Below are positions 16,804 through 26,036 of a stretch of 64,000 nt of DNA, piece by piece (positions within the stretch are counted from its first letter, which is position 1; the number at the start of each line of letters is the position of its first letter). The stretch spans positions 355,754 to 419,753 of the forward strand of contig NZ_JACSQF010000001.1 of NCBI RefSeq assembly GCF_014836755.1, read 5' to 3'. A model generated the notes under the pieces. It was not told the DNA's origin and did no database searches. It saw only the letters and a list, made by a program, of their open reading frames with translations. Position numbers and translations under genes: made by a program. Source of the stretch: Oerskovia merdavium (GTDB taxonomy: Bacteria; Actinomycetota; Actinomycetes; Actinomycetales; Cellulomonadaceae).

Positions 16804-17631
16804 TCAGGGCAGCGTCGGCACCGCCGCGAGCAGCTCGCGCGTGTACGCCGCCGTCGGCCGGGTCAGCACCTCGCGCGTGGGACCGGCCTCGACGACCTCT
16901 CCCCCGCGCAGCACCACGGTCTCCTCGCACAGCTGCCCGACGATCGCCATGTCGTGGCTGACCAGGACGAGCGTGAGACCCAGGTCGCGCTGGAGCCCGC
17001 GCAGCAGGTCCATGACCTGCTCGCGGACGGATACGTCGAGCGCGCTCACGGGTTCGTCGCCCACCAGGACCGACGGCGAGGGCGCGAGGGCCCGCGCGAT
17101 CGCGATGCGCTGGCGCTGGCCGCCCGAGAACTGGGCCGGGTACTTGGTCCGGACGTCGGGGTCGAGCCCCACCCATCCCAGGACCTCGTCGACACGCGCC
17201 GACACGTCGCCCCCGACCCGGAGCGAGCGCAACGGCTCGGCGACGATCCGGGCGACCGTCATGCGCGGGTCGAGAGACGTGCGCGGGTCCTGGAGGACGA
17301 CCTGGACCTCTCGCCGGTACCGCCGCATGAGTGCGCGGTCCCGACGGTCCAGGGGCGCGCCACGGTAGGAGATGGTGCCGCTCGTCGGGCTGTCGAGCCC
17401 CAGCAGCAGCCGCAGGAGGGTCGACTTCCCGGCTCCCGACTCGCCGACGATCCCCACGCTGCGCCCGGCCCGGACCGTGAGGTCGACGCCCGCGAGCGCC
17501 GTCGTCGGGGGCGTGCGGCGCGACCCGCCGAACTCTCGCCGCACGCGGTCGAGCGCGATGAGTGGCACGGCGTCGCCTGCAGTCCTGTCGCCGGGGACGG
17601 GCCGGTCGCCGCTCGTGGGTTGGTCGCTCAT
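16804..17631 (-). CDS. Peptide-type ABC transporter ATP-binding protein (OppF/DppF class)
   Basis: 275 residues from the ATG at 17631, which overlaps the previous gene's stop by four bases. It has Walker A GESGAGKS, the signature FSGGQRQR, Walker B VLVGDEPVSALD and the switch His in LVSHDMAIV. It powers, with its partner ATPase, the import complex formed by the two permeases and the lipoprotein upstream. It lacks the usual long C-terminal oligopeptide/dipeptide extension with Cys residues, ending TRELLAAVPTLP. It is the last gene of a five-gene operon that begins with a cysteine-rich leader peptide. Confidence 0.93.
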   Translation of the reverse strand: MSDQPTSGDRPVPGDRTAGDAVPLIALDRVRREFGGSRRTPPTTALAGVDLTVRAGRSVGIVGESGAGKSTLLRLLLGLDSPTSGTISYRGAPLDRRDRALMRRYRREVQVVLQDPRTSLDPRMTVARIVAEPLRSLRVGGDVSARVDEVLGWVGLDPDVRTKYPAQFSGGQRQRIAIARALAPSPSVLVGDEPVSALDVSVREQVMDLLRGLQRDLGLTLVLVSHDMAIVGQLCEETVVLRGGEVVEAGPTREVLTRPTAAYTRELLAAVPTLP

Positions 17632-18449
17632 CGGTCCTCCAGGGTCGGCAGGTGGGTCACGGCGCGCGCCGCGGTGAGCAGCGAGCGCGTGTAGGGGTCC
17701 TCGGGCGCGTCGAGGGCGCGTGCGACGCTCGTGGCCTCGACGACCTTCCCGTGCCGCATCACGACGAGGTCGCGCGTGACGCGGGCGACCACGGGCAGGT
17801 CGTGCGACACGAACACGAGTGCCGTCCCGGTGCGTTCGATCAGGTCGTCGAGCAGCGCGAGGATCTCGGCCTGGACGGTCACGTCGAGCGCCGTGGTGGG
17901 CTCGTCGGCGATCAGCACGTCGGGCTCGCACGCGAGCGCCATGGCGAGGCACGCGCGCTGGCGCTGCCCGCCCGAGAGCTGCCACGGGTAGGACCCGAGG
18001 ATGCGTTGGGTGTCGTCGAGGCGCACCAGGCGGCACAGGTCGGCGGCGAGCTCGGCGGCCCGGGCACGCGAGACCTTGCGGTGCAGGCGCAGCGGCCCGG
18101 CGATCTGCCGGCCGATCGTCATGAGCGGGTCGAGGGCAGTGAGCGGCTCCTGGAAGACCATCGCGATGCGCGCCCCGCGCACGCGGCGCAGCGCCTTCTC
18201 GCCCAGGGGCAGCAGGTCGGTCCCGTCGAGCAGGACCTGCCCGGTCGCGGTCATGCCGTCGGGCAGCAGCCCGAGGATCGCGGCCGCGGTGAGGGACTTG
18301 CCCGAGCCGGACTCGCCGATCACGCCCAGGCGCTCGCCGGGTGCGACGCGCCAGCTCACGCGGTCGAGCAGCACCCGGCCCGACGACGTCGCCACCGTCA
18401 GGTCGCGCACCTCGAGCCCGGCGGTGCTCGTCGTGGGGGTCGCGGTCAT
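17628..18449 (-). CDS. Peptide-type ABC transporter ATP-binding protein (OppD/DppD class)
   Basis: 273 residues from the ATG at 18449 (four-base overlap with the upstream permease stop). Motifs: GESGSGKS, LSGGQRQR, VLIADEPTTALD, and FVSHDLPVV. The Q-loop MVFQEPLTALDPLMTIG is typical of OppD/DppD. The family imports di/oligopeptides, nickel or glutathione; the cysteine-coded leader ahead of the operon favours a sulfur-containing substrate. Confidence 0.93.
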   Translation of the reverse strand: MTATPTTSTAGLEVRDLTVATSSGRVLLDRVSWRVAPGERLGVIGESGSGKSLTAAAILGLLPDGMTATGQVLLDGTDLLPLGEKALRRVRGARIAMVFQEPLTALDPLMTIGRQIAGPLRLHRKVSRARAAELAADLCRLVRLDDTQRILGSYPWQLSGGQRQRACLAMALACEPDVLIADEPTTALDVTVQAEILALLDDLIERTGTALVFVSHDLPVVARVTRDLVVMRHGKVVEATSVARALDAPEDPYTRSLLTAARAVTHLPTLEDR

Positions 18450-19381
18450 CGGTCGCCTCGCAGGCTCGGGTCGGTCTTTTCGCGGATGCCGTCGCCCAGG
18501 AGGTTCAGGCCGAGCACGGTCCACGCGATGAGGAGCCCGGGCAGGATCGCCCCGAGCGGCTGGACCGCGACGGACTTCTGGGCGGCGCTGAGCAGCCGCC
18601 CCCAGGACAGGGCCGACGGCGAGCCGAGGCCCAGGTAGGACAGCGACGCCTCGGCGAGGATCGCCCCGCCCGCGAGCAGCATGAGCTGGACGAGCAGGGT
18701 GGGGGCCACGTTGGGCAGGACGTGGCGGAGGATCGTCCCCCACCATCCCGTGCCCGACGCCGTCGCGGCCGTCACGTAGTCCTCGCGCAGCACGCGCGCG
18801 GCGTTGACCCGCGTGACGCGCGCGATCACCGCCGCCCCCGAGATGCCGATCGCGACGATCGCCGAGGTCAGCGAGGCCCCGCGGACCGTCACGATGAGCA
18901 TGGCCAGCAGCAGCGTGGGGAACGCGATCATCAGGTCGATCACGTTGAGCAGCGCGACGTCGGCCCACCGGGTGGTCGCCGCGGCGACCACGCCGATCGT
19001 GATGCCCAGGACGCCCGCGATGACGACCGAGGCGATCGCCACGGTCATCGCGACCGTCGCACCGCCCATGAGCTGGCTCAGCAGGTCGCGTCCCAGCCGG
19101 TCGGTGCCGGCCCAGAACTGCGCGCTGGGCCCTTCGAGCCGTCCACCCGTGCCGGCAGCGCCCGCACCCACGTCGTAGGGCGTCCAGAAGATCGCGACGA
19201 CACCGACGAGCGCGACCAGCCCGACCATGACGAGACCCGCGACGAACGACGGGCTGACGCTCCGTCGTCGGGCACGCGGGGCCTCCCCCGCGCCGCCCGC
19301 GACGTGCGGCGCGAGCGACTCCTCGACCTCGATGCGGCCCGCAGCGGCCCCGGGGATCTCCCCGCCCAGGTTGATGCTCAT
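18446..19381 (-). CDS. Peptide-type ABC transporter permease (OppC/DppC class)
   Basis: 311 residues from the ATG at 19381, overlapping the upstream permease stop by four bases. The N-terminal 40 residues are a soluble acidic/basic leader. TM1 is FVAGLVMVGLVALVGVVAIFW, followed by the conserved WAGTDRLGRDLLSQLMGGATVAM and the EAA loop with GAAVIARVTRVNAARVLREDYVTAATASG. The C-terminus carries EASLSYLGLGSPSALSWGRLL. About six membrane helices. Pairs with the OppB-like permease to form the channel. Confidence 0.93.
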   Translation of the reverse strand: MSINLGGEIPGAAAGRIEVEESLAPHVAGGAGEAPRARRRSVSPSFVAGLVMVGLVALVGVVAIFWTPYDVGAGAAGTGGRLEGPSAQFWAGTDRLGRDLLSQLMGGATVAMTVAIASVVIAGVLGITIGVVAAATTRWADVALLNVIDLMIAFPTLLLAMLIVTVRGASLTSAIVAIGISGAAVIARVTRVNAARVLREDYVTAATASGTGWWGTILRHVLPNVAPTLLVQLMLLAGGAILAEASLSYLGLGSPSALSWGRLLSAAQKSVAVQPLGAILPGLLIAWTVLGLNLLGDGIREKTDPSLRGDR

Positions 19382-20346
19382 CGTGCGCCTCCGAGGGCCG
19401 AGCCGGCGCGCAGCCGGGGGTCGATCCCGCGCTGGGCGAGGTCGACCAGGAAGTTCGTGACGAGGACCAGGGCCGTCAGCCCCAGGACGAGGGCCTGCAC
19501 GACCGGCAGGTCGCGCCCCTCGACCGACGACACGAGGAGCGTGCCGAGGCCCGGCAGCGCGAAGACGTTCTCCACGACCACGGCCCCCAGCAACGACGTC
19601 GCGAGCTCGATGCCGAGGATCGCGACGACCGGGACCGCGCCGTTGCGCAGACCGTGCCGCGCGAGGGCGTGCCACCGGCCGTAGCCGAGCGAACGAGCCG
19701 TGCGGACGTAGTCCTGGTCCAGCACGTCGAGCGTCGCCGAGCGCACGTAGCGGACCATGACCGACGACATCGCGATGGCCACCGTCGCCACGGGCAGGAC
19801 CAGCGACCGCACGGCCGCTGCGGGGTCCTCCCAGCCCTGGCGGGGGAACCCGCCGGGCGGCAGGACCCCCGCCTCGAGCGCGAAGATCCACACCAGGATC
19901 ACGCCGACCCAGAAGACCGGCACCGCGACGCCCAGCTGGGACACCGCCGAGACCGTGACCCCCACGACGCCACGCCGACGGACCGCCGCGACCACGCCGA
20001 GCGGCACCGACACGAGCACCGAGACCACGAAGGCCGCGAGGCTCAGGGGCAGCGTGATCGGGAGCTTGCTCGCGATCAGCTCGCCTACCGGGAGGCGCGA
20101 GACGAACGACGTGCCCGCGCTCCCCGAGAACAGTCCCGCGACCCACTGCCCGTACTGCGTCCACAGGGGCTGGTCGGTGCCGAGGTCGGCACGCAGCTGC
20201 TCGAGCTGGTCGCTCGTCGTGCCCACGCCGAGCGACGTGCCCGCGCTGTCCCCCGGCAGGAACCGGAGGACGGCGAAGACCACGACGCTCGCGAGGACCA
20301 ACGACAGCAGCAGCGTGCCGACGCGCGTCAGGAGGTAGCGGGACAT
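19378..20346 (-). CDS. Peptide-type ABC transporter permease (OppB/DppB class)
   Basis: 322 residues. Typical OppB start (MSRYLLTRVGTLLLSLVLASVVVFAVLRFLPGD), periplasmic segment with DQPLWTQYGQWVAGLFSG, and the EAA loop MVRYVRSATLDVLDQDYVRTARSLG. About six helices. It lies 10 bases after the substrate-binding lipoprotein gene. Confidence 0.94.
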   Translation of the reverse strand: MSRYLLTRVGTLLLSLVLASVVVFAVLRFLPGDSAGTSLGVGTTSDQLEQLRADLGTDQPLWTQYGQWVAGLFSGSAGTSFVSRLPVGELIASKLPITLPLSLAAFVVSVLVSVPLGVVAAVRRRGVVGVTVSAVSQLGVAVPVFWVGVILVWIFALEAGVLPPGGFPRQGWEDPAAAVRSLVLPVATVAIAMSSVMVRYVRSATLDVLDQDYVRTARSLGYGRWHALARHGLRNGAVPVVAILGIELATSLLGAVVVENVFALPGLGTLLVSSVEGRDLPVVQALVLGLTALVLVTNFLVDLAQRGIDPRLRAGSALGGAR

Positions 20347-20356
20347 GGGTGCTCGG

Positions 20357-21859
20357 TCAGCCTTCCCGCACGATGTCGGCGACGTAGAAGCTCTCCGTCA
20401 CCTGGTTCACCGGGAAACCCGTGATCTCGGCGCGAGCGACCCGGATCTGCGGGTCGAGGTACAGCCAGGCGCTCGCCGCCTCCTGCCCGATCGTCTCGTT
20501 GACCTGGGTCAGCAGGGCCGTCTGCTCCTCGGTCGTGGCCGCCTGGTCGGCGTCCGCGACCCACTGCTGGACGTCCTTGTTGTCGTAGCCCCAGTAGAAG
20601 TCAGGGTTCGCGTACCAGACGACGTCGCGCGGGTTCACGTGGCCCATGAGCGTGGTCTGGAAGTCGTGATCGGTGTAGATCTTCTGGTACCACGTCGCGT
20701 CGTCGACCGGGTTGAGCGTGAGCGTGACGCCCACGGCCTGGAGGTCGGCCTGGAGGAGCTGGGCGATCGTCTCGGACGGGTCGCCCGCGACATAGTCGAC
20801 CGCGATCGTCAGGTCGCTCACGCCCGCCTGCGCGAGCAGGTCCTTCGCCGCCTGCGGGTCGTACGCGTGCACGTCGGCCTGGTCGACGAACCACGGGTCG
20901 GTCGGGGGGACCATCGAGCCGATGACCTGGCCGTAGCCGTCCCACACGGCGTCGAGCACCTTCTCACGGTCGATCGCCTTGTACAGCGCCTGGCGGACGC
21001 GGACGTCGTCGAACGGGGCGACGCGGTCGTTGAAGGCCCAGATCTGCTTGGTCGTCGACGTGCCCTCGGTGATGGTGAACGCGTCGTTCCCCTCGAACTG
21101 CACGAGCTGGTCCGGGGAGTCCTCCGCGATGACCAGGTCGAGGTCGCCGGTCAGGAGCGCGTTGTTGAGCGCGGTCGTGTCCTTGAAGAAGCGGAACGTG
21201 ACACCCGAGTTCTTGGCGGGGGTGCCCCAGTAGTCGTCGTTGCGCTCGATCGTCAGGTGGTCGCCCTGCGTCCACTCGACGAACCGGTACGGGCCCGTGC
21301 CGTTCTCGCTCGACAGCTCGGTGTCACCGTCCTGCACGATCGTCACGGACGCGAGGTAGAACGGCAACGACTGGCTGCGGCGCGACAGGTCGAGCTGGAC
21401 CGTGGCGTCGTCGGGCGCCGTGATCGAGGAGATGACCGACAGGTCGTTCTTGCGTGCGCTCTTGGACTCGGGCGCGATGGTCTGCGAGATGCTCCAGACG
21501 ACGTCCTGCGCCGTGAGGTCCGACCCGTCGTGGAAGTGGACGCCCGGCTGCAGGTGGAACGTGTAGACCAGGCCGTCCTCGGACACGTCCCAGTCCTTCG
21601 CGAGGGTCGGGACCACCAGACCGTCGACGTCGACCGAGGTCAGGCCCTCGAAGACGTTGCGCGTCATGGTCTGCGAGACGCCCGAGCTGCCGCCGACGTT
21701 GCGGACGAGGCCCGTGGGCTCGTTGGTCGAGCCGATGACGATCTCGGCGTCGGCTCCGGCCGCAGCGCTGCTGCTCGCACCACCGGACCCGCCCGAGCCG
21801 CACGCGGCGAGCAGGAGGGTCGTCGCCAGGACCGCGGCGGCTGCCTTGAGGGTTCTCAT
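20357..21859 (-). CDS. ABC transporter substrate-binding lipoprotein (SBP family 5)
   Basis: 500 residues from the ATG at 21859, chosen because it starts directly at a lipoprotein signal: MRTLKAAAAVLATTLLLAAC with the lipidated Cys at 20. A Gly/Ser/Ala linker leads into the family 5 fold, with NEPTGLVRNVGGSSGVSQTM and the motif VYTFHLQPGVHFHDGSDLTAQDVVWS near residue 125-150. Such proteins bind peptides, nickel chelates, glutathione or sugars. It is first of the five transporter genes and is preceded by a 299-base untranslated region holding a cysteine-rich leader peptide and a small stem (21882-21898) just in front of the ribosome site. Confidence 0.93.
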   Translation of the reverse strand: MRTLKAAAAVLATTLLLAACGSGGSGGASSSAAAGADAEIVIGSTNEPTGLVRNVGGSSGVSQTMTRNVFEGLTSVDVDGLVVPTLAKDWDVSEDGLVYTFHLQPGVHFHDGSDLTAQDVVWSISQTIAPESKSARKNDLSVISSITAPDDATVQLDLSRRSQSLPFYLASVTIVQDGDTELSSENGTGPYRFVEWTQGDHLTIERNDDYWGTPAKNSGVTFRFFKDTTALNNALLTGDLDLVIAEDSPDQLVQFEGNDAFTITEGTSTTKQIWAFNDRVAPFDDVRVRQALYKAIDREKVLDAVWDGYGQVIGSMVPPTDPWFVDQADVHAYDPQAAKDLLAQAGVSDLTIAVDYVAGDPSETIAQLLQADLQAVGVTLTLNPVDDATWYQKIYTDHDFQTTLMGHVNPRDVVWYANPDFYWGYDNKDVQQWVADADQAATTEEQTALLTQVNETIGQEAASAWLYLDPQIRVARAEITGFPVNQVTESFYVADIVREG

Positions 21860-22157
21860 GGGGGTTCTTCCGTTCCAGGAGGTGCAGCACGGCTGCACGG
21901 GGACCACCCCGGACGCGGCCGGTGGCCGACGGACGGTGTGGTGAGGGGGATCGTGGAGCGTCGGCAGTCCGACGGCGTGGACGAAGCCACGAGACCGGGG
22001 GCCGAGGGGGCCGTCGGGCGTCGCCGCAGCGCGCCGCGCGAGGGCGCGGCAGGCAGGGGGAGGCGACTGCCGGAAGGCGGGGGAAGGATCAGACCTGTGC
22101 GAGAGGGGCCGTCACGTCGGGGTGGTCCCGCGACGGACGCCGCCTGTCAGCGGCTGC

Positions 22158-22247
22158 TCAGAGACAGCGACAACAGCGGGCGGCGCTCGTCGAGCCGTGC
22201 CGTCCGGTGCTGGGGGTGCGCGTGGGAGCGCTCAGGTCGAGAAACAT
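22158..22247 (-). CDS. Cysteine-rich leader peptide (candidate attenuator) of the ABC transporter operon
   Basis: A 29-codon frame too short for routine gene calling: ATG at 22247, stop TGA at 22158, product beginning MFLDLSAPTRTP and ending SAARCCRCL. The three Cys codons are all TGT, the rare choice in this GC-rich genome, and lie 2-5 codons before the stop. No ribosome site precedes the ATG; a -10-like TAGTTG ends 7 bases before it, so translation may be leaderless. Leaderless polycysteine short frames acting as cysteine-responsive attenuators are known in mycobacteria. Candidate mutually exclusive stems follow: 22033-22050, and 22048-22071, which shares GGC with the first. Otherwise 21860-22157 holds no gene. 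Confidence 0.65.
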   Translation of the reverse strand: MFLDLSAPTRTPSTGRHGSTSAARCCRCL

Positions 22248-22294
22248 GATGCGACAACTATCTCACCGACCGAGCGGTATGGATACGCGCGGCG

Positions 22295-22329
22295 GGTGTG
22301 GTGGTGGTCACGTCGACCGCCACCACACC
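22295..22329 (-). terminator. mfd terminator
   Basis: Ten-bp stem GGTGTGGTGG (22295-22304) with CCACCACACC (22320-22329), starting 9 bases after the mfd stop. Confidence 0.65.
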
Positions 22330-22337
22330 GGAGACGG

Positions 22338-25300
22338 CTACCGCTTCGCCGTCCCCACCGACGCGGCCGCACTCACGTCGCCCGTGATGACCGCGTCGAT
22401 GAGCTGGCGTGCCCAGGCGAGCACCTCCATGCCCCGCAGCGGACGGCCACCGATGCGCGCCGTCGTCGGGAAGGGCACGAGGAACGCGCGGATCGCGGGC
22501 TTGAGCATGGTGCCCGGGTAGAGCCGCTTGAGGCGCAGCTCCGCGGACTCCGGGAGGTCGACGGGCGCGAAGCGCACGAACTTGCCCTGCGCCGTGACGT
22601 CCGCGAGCCCCGCGCGGCGCGCGTGGTTGCGGAAGTCGGCGACGGCGAACAGCGCCTCGACGACCTCCGGGAGCGCGCCGTAGCGGTCGACGAGCTCGGC
22701 CCGCACCTCGGCGAGCGCGGGCTCGTCCTGGGCCGCCGCGATCTTGCGGTACGCCTCGAGGCGCAGGCGCTCGTGCGCGATGTAGTCGTGCGGGATGTGC
22801 GCGTCGACCGGGAGCTCGATCGAGACCTCGGGAGCTTCTTCCTCGACCTCGCCCTTGAACGACGCCACGGCCTCCCCGACCATGCGCACGTACAGGTCGA
22901 AACCGACGCCCGCGATGTGCCCCGACTGCTCGCCGCCCAGGAGGTTGCCCGCGCCGCGGATCTCGAGGTCCTTCATGGCGATCTGCATGCCCGCGCCCAG
23001 GTCCGTGTTGGCGGCCATGGTCGCGAGGCGGTCGTGCGCGGTGTCCGTCAGGGGGCGCTCTGGCGGGTACAGGAAGTACGCGTAGGCGCGCTCGCGCCCA
23101 CGACCCACGCGGCCACGGAGCTGGTGGAGCTGGGACAGGCCCAGCATGTCGGCGCGCTCCAGGATGAGCGTGTTGGCGTTGGAGATGTCGAGGCCGGTCT
23201 CGATGATCGTGGTGCAGACCAGGACGTCGAGCTCCTTCTCCCAGAACGCCGTGATCGTCTGGTCGAGCTGGGACTCGCTCATCTTGCCGTGCGCGACGCC
23301 GATGCGGGCCTCGGGGACCAGCTCCCGCAGACGCTGGGCCGTGCGGTCGATCGTCTCGACCTTGTTGTGCACGTAGAAGACCTGGCCCTCGCGGAGCAGC
23401 TCGCGCCGGATCGAGGCCGAGATCTGCTTCTCCTCGTACGCGCCCACGTACGTGAGCACGGGGTGGCGCTCCTCGGGCGGGGTCGCGAGCGTCGACATCT
23501 CGCGGATGCCCGTGACGGCCATCTCGAGCGTGCGCGGGATGGGGGTCGCGCTCATGGCGAGCACGTCGACGTTGGTCCGGAGCTGCTTGAGCGTCTCCTT
23601 GTGCTCGACGCCGAACCGCTGCTCCTCGTCGATGATGACCAGGCCCAGGTCCTTGAACTTGATGGACCCGGAGATGATGCGGTGCGTGCCGATGACGACG
23701 TCGACCGAGCCGTCCTTGAGCCCCTCGACCGTCTCCTTGGACTCGGCCTCGGTCTGGAAGCGTGACAGTGCCTTGACCGTCACGGGGAACGCCGAGTAGC
23801 GCTCGGCGAACGTCTGGAAGTGCTGCTGGACCAGGAGCGTCGTGGGGACCAGGACCGCGACCTGCTTGCCGTCCTGCACGGCCTTGAACGCCGCCCGGAC
23901 CGCGATCTCGGTCTTGCCGTACCCGACGTCGCCGCACACGAGCCGGTCCATGGGGACGGGCTTCTCCATGTCGGCCTTGACCTCGTCGATCGTGACGAGC
24001 TGGTCGGGCGTCTCGACGTACGCGAACGCGTCCTCGAGCTCGCGCTGCCACGGGGTGTCGGGGCCGAACGCGTGCCCCTGCGTCGCCATGCGGGCGCTGT
24101 AGAGGCGGATGAGCTCGCCCGCGATCTCCTTGACGTGCTTGCGCGCCTGGCTCTTGGTCTTGGCCCAGTCCGAGCCGCCCATCTTGTTCAGGCTGGGTGA
24201 CTCGCCGCCCGTGTACTTGGTGACCTGGTCGAGCTGGTCGGACGGCACGAACAGGCGGTCGCCCGGCTGGCCGCGCTTGCTGCTCGCGTACTCGATCACG
24301 AGGTACTCGCGCGTCGCGGCGTTGCCGCCCGTGCCGAGCGTGCGCTGCACGAGCTCGACGAACTTCCCCACGCCGTGCTGCTCGTGCACCACGTAGTCGC
24401 CCGCGCGCAGCGCGAGGGGGTCGACGACGTTGCGCCGCCGCGAGGGCATCTTGCGCATGTCGCGCGTGCTCGACCCCTGGCGTCCTGTGAGGTCCGACTC
24501 GCTGAAGACCGCCAGCTTGAGCTCTGGCGCGACGAAGCCCGGCCCCACGGGCGCGGGCGTCACGAGCACCACGCCGCCCTCGGGCTCGGTGTCGATCGAC
24601 GCGACCAGACGCGCCGCGGTGTCGACCGCGGACAGCTGCTCGGTCATGCGGCGCGCGGGACCGTGGCCCTCGGTCGTCAGGACCAGTCGCCAGCCGGCGT
24701 GCTGGAGCGAGCGCAGGTCGTCGCGCGCGCGCGCGACGTCCCCGCGGTAGGACTCGACGTTGCGCGCGGGCACGGTGAAGGTGGTCACGCCGTCCGTGCC
24801 CATGCCCGACGTCGGGCCCTCGCCTCCGGGGAGCTCGTCACCCGGGTGCGTCTCGCTGTCGGGGGTCGCGCCCTCGTCGAGGCCGAACGGGCTGAGCGTC
24901 CACCACCCGAGGCCGCGACGCTCGGCGACGTCGTGGACGTCGGCGAACGTCTCGAACGACGCGGCCGAGAGGTTGATCGGGGTCGAGCCGCCCGCGGCCG
25001 CACCGGTCCAGGCGGCGGCGAGGAACTCCTCGGTCGTCGCGACGAGGTCGTGCGCGCGACGGCGCACTCGCTCGGGGTCGTTGATGATCAGCAGCGCGTC
25101 GTCGGGGACGAGCTCCAGGACGGGCAGCATGCGGTCCACGAGGACGGGTGCGAGGGACTCCATGCCCTCCACGGCGATGCCGGCGGCGAGCTTGTCGAGC
25201 ATGTCGGTCGCTCCGGGGAGCGTCTCGATCAGCTCGGCCGCGCGGGCACGCACCGCGTCCGTGAGGAGGATCTCGCGGCACGGCGGCGCCCACACGCCGT

Positions 25301-26036
25301 GGTCCGCGATCTCCAGGCTGCGCTGGTCCGCGACCGCGAACCAGCGGATCTCCGTGACCTCGTCGCCCCAGAACTCGACGCGCAGCGGGTGGTCCTCGGT
25401 CGGCGGGAACACGTCGAGGATGCCGCCACGCACCGCGAACTCGCCGCGCCGCTCGACCATGTCCACGCGCTGGTAGGCGGCCGCGCTCAGGCGCTCGGCC
25501 ACGTCCGTGAGGTCGGCCGTCTCGCCCGTGCTCAGCTCGACCGGCTCCAGGTCGCCCAGGCCCTCGACGACCGGCTGCAGCAGGGCCCGGACCGGCATGA
25601 CCAGGACGCGCACCGGGCCCGACTGGCTGATCTCGCTGGTCGGGTGCGCGAGGCGCCGGAACACCGCGAGCCGCTTGGCGACCGTGTCGCTGCGCGGCGA
25701 CAGACGCTCGTGCGGCAGCGTCTCCCACGCGGGCAGGACCGCGACCAGGTCGCCCAGCTCGTCGGGCAGGTAGGCGCGCACGCTCGCGGCGAGCTCGTCG
25801 GCCTCGCGCCCCGTCGCGGTGACGACGACGAGGGGCCGGGAGCCCTGGGCGGGGGCGCCCCTCTCTGCCCCGGTGGTCTCCCCGGTCGCGGTCGCCCCCG
25901 CCATCGCGGCGAGCAACGGCGGGCGCACGCCGACCGGTCCGACGACGTCGACGGCGCCCCGCAGGCGCACGTGCTCGACGACCGCGCGCGCGGTCGGGTC
26001 GGCCAGGAGGGCGGGCAGGATTCCGGTGAGGTTCAT
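22338..26036 (-). CDS. mfd: Transcription-repair coupling factor
   Basis: 1232 residues from the ATG at 26036 (MNLTGILPALL), which has a GAAGGA ribosome site. Order of parts: UvrB-like N-terminal module (to about 420), RNA-polymerase interaction domain (DYVVHEQHGVGKFVELVQRT, about 540-600), RecG-like helicase with Walker A GDVGYGKTEIAVRAAF, IIDEEQRFGVEHKETLKQL, and SATPIPRTLEMAVTGIREMS, motif VI region LHQLRGRVGRGRERAYAYF, and the C-terminal autoinhibitory domain (ALYPGTMLKP-like end). It removes stalled RNA polymerase and recruits UvrA. An insertion of about 50 Gly/Thr/Asp-rich residues near 420-470 (FGLDEGATPDSETHPG) explains the extra length over E. coli Mfd. Confidence 0.97.
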   Translation of the reverse strand: MNLTGILPALLADPTARAVVEHVRLRGAVDVVGPVGVRPPLLAAMAGATATGETTGAERGAPAQGSRPLVVVTATGREADELAASVRAYLPDELGDLVAVLPAWETLPHERLSPRSDTVAKRLAVFRRLAHPTSEISQSGPVRVLVMPVRALLQPVVEGLGDLEPVELSTGETADLTDVAERLSAAAYQRVDMVERRGEFAVRGGILDVFPPTEDHPLRVEFWGDEVTEIRWFAVADQRSLEIADHGVWAPPCREILLTDAVRARAAELIETLPGATDMLDKLAAGIAVEGMESLAPVLVDRMLPVLELVPDDALLIINDPERVRRRAHDLVATTEEFLAAAWTGAAAGGSTPINLSAASFETFADVHDVAERRGLGWWTLSPFGLDEGATPDSETHPGDELPGGEGPTSGMGTDGVTTFTVPARNVESYRGDVARARDDLRSLQHAGWRLVLTTEGHGPARRMTEQLSAVDTAARLVASIDTEPEGGVVLVTPAPVGPGFVAPELKLAVFSESDLTGRQGSSTRDMRKMPSRRRNVVDPLALRAGDYVVHEQHGVGKFVELVQRTLGTGGNAATREYLVIEYASSKRGQPGDRLFVPSDQLDQVTKYTGGESPSLNKMGGSDWAKTKSQARKHVKEIAGELIRLYSARMATQGHAFGPDTPWQRELEDAFAYVETPDQLVTIDEVKADMEKPVPMDRLVCGDVGYGKTEIAVRAAFKAVQDGKQVAVLVPTTLLVQQHFQTFAERYSAFPVTVKALSRFQTEAESKETVEGLKDGSVDVVIGTHRIISGSIKFKDLGLVIIDEEQRFGVEHKETLKQLRTNVDVLAMSATPIPRTLEMAVTGIREMSTLATPPEERHPVLTYVGAYEEKQISASIRRELLREGQVFYVHNKVETIDRTAQRLRELVPEARIGVAHGKMSESQLDQTITAFWEKELDVLVCTTIIETGLDISNANTLILERADMLGLSQLHQLRGRVGRGRERAYAYFLYPPERPLTDTAHDRLATMAANTDLGAGMQIAMKDLEIRGAGNLLGGEQSGHIAGVGFDLYVRMVGEAVASFKGEVEEEAPEVSIELPVDAHIPHDYIAHERLRLEAYRKIAAAQDEPALAEVRAELVDRYGALPEVVEALFAVADFRNHARRAGLADVTAQGKFVRFAPVDLPESAELRLKRLYPGTMLKPAIRAFLVPFPTTARIGGRPLRGMEVLAWARQLIDAVITGDVSAAASVGTAKR

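Noticed and set aside
22033-22080. Candidate 6C-type RNA motif downstream of the leader peptide
   Set aside because: There are C-runs on the minus strand but not the paired hairpins with six C's in each loop; treated only as possible attenuator stems.
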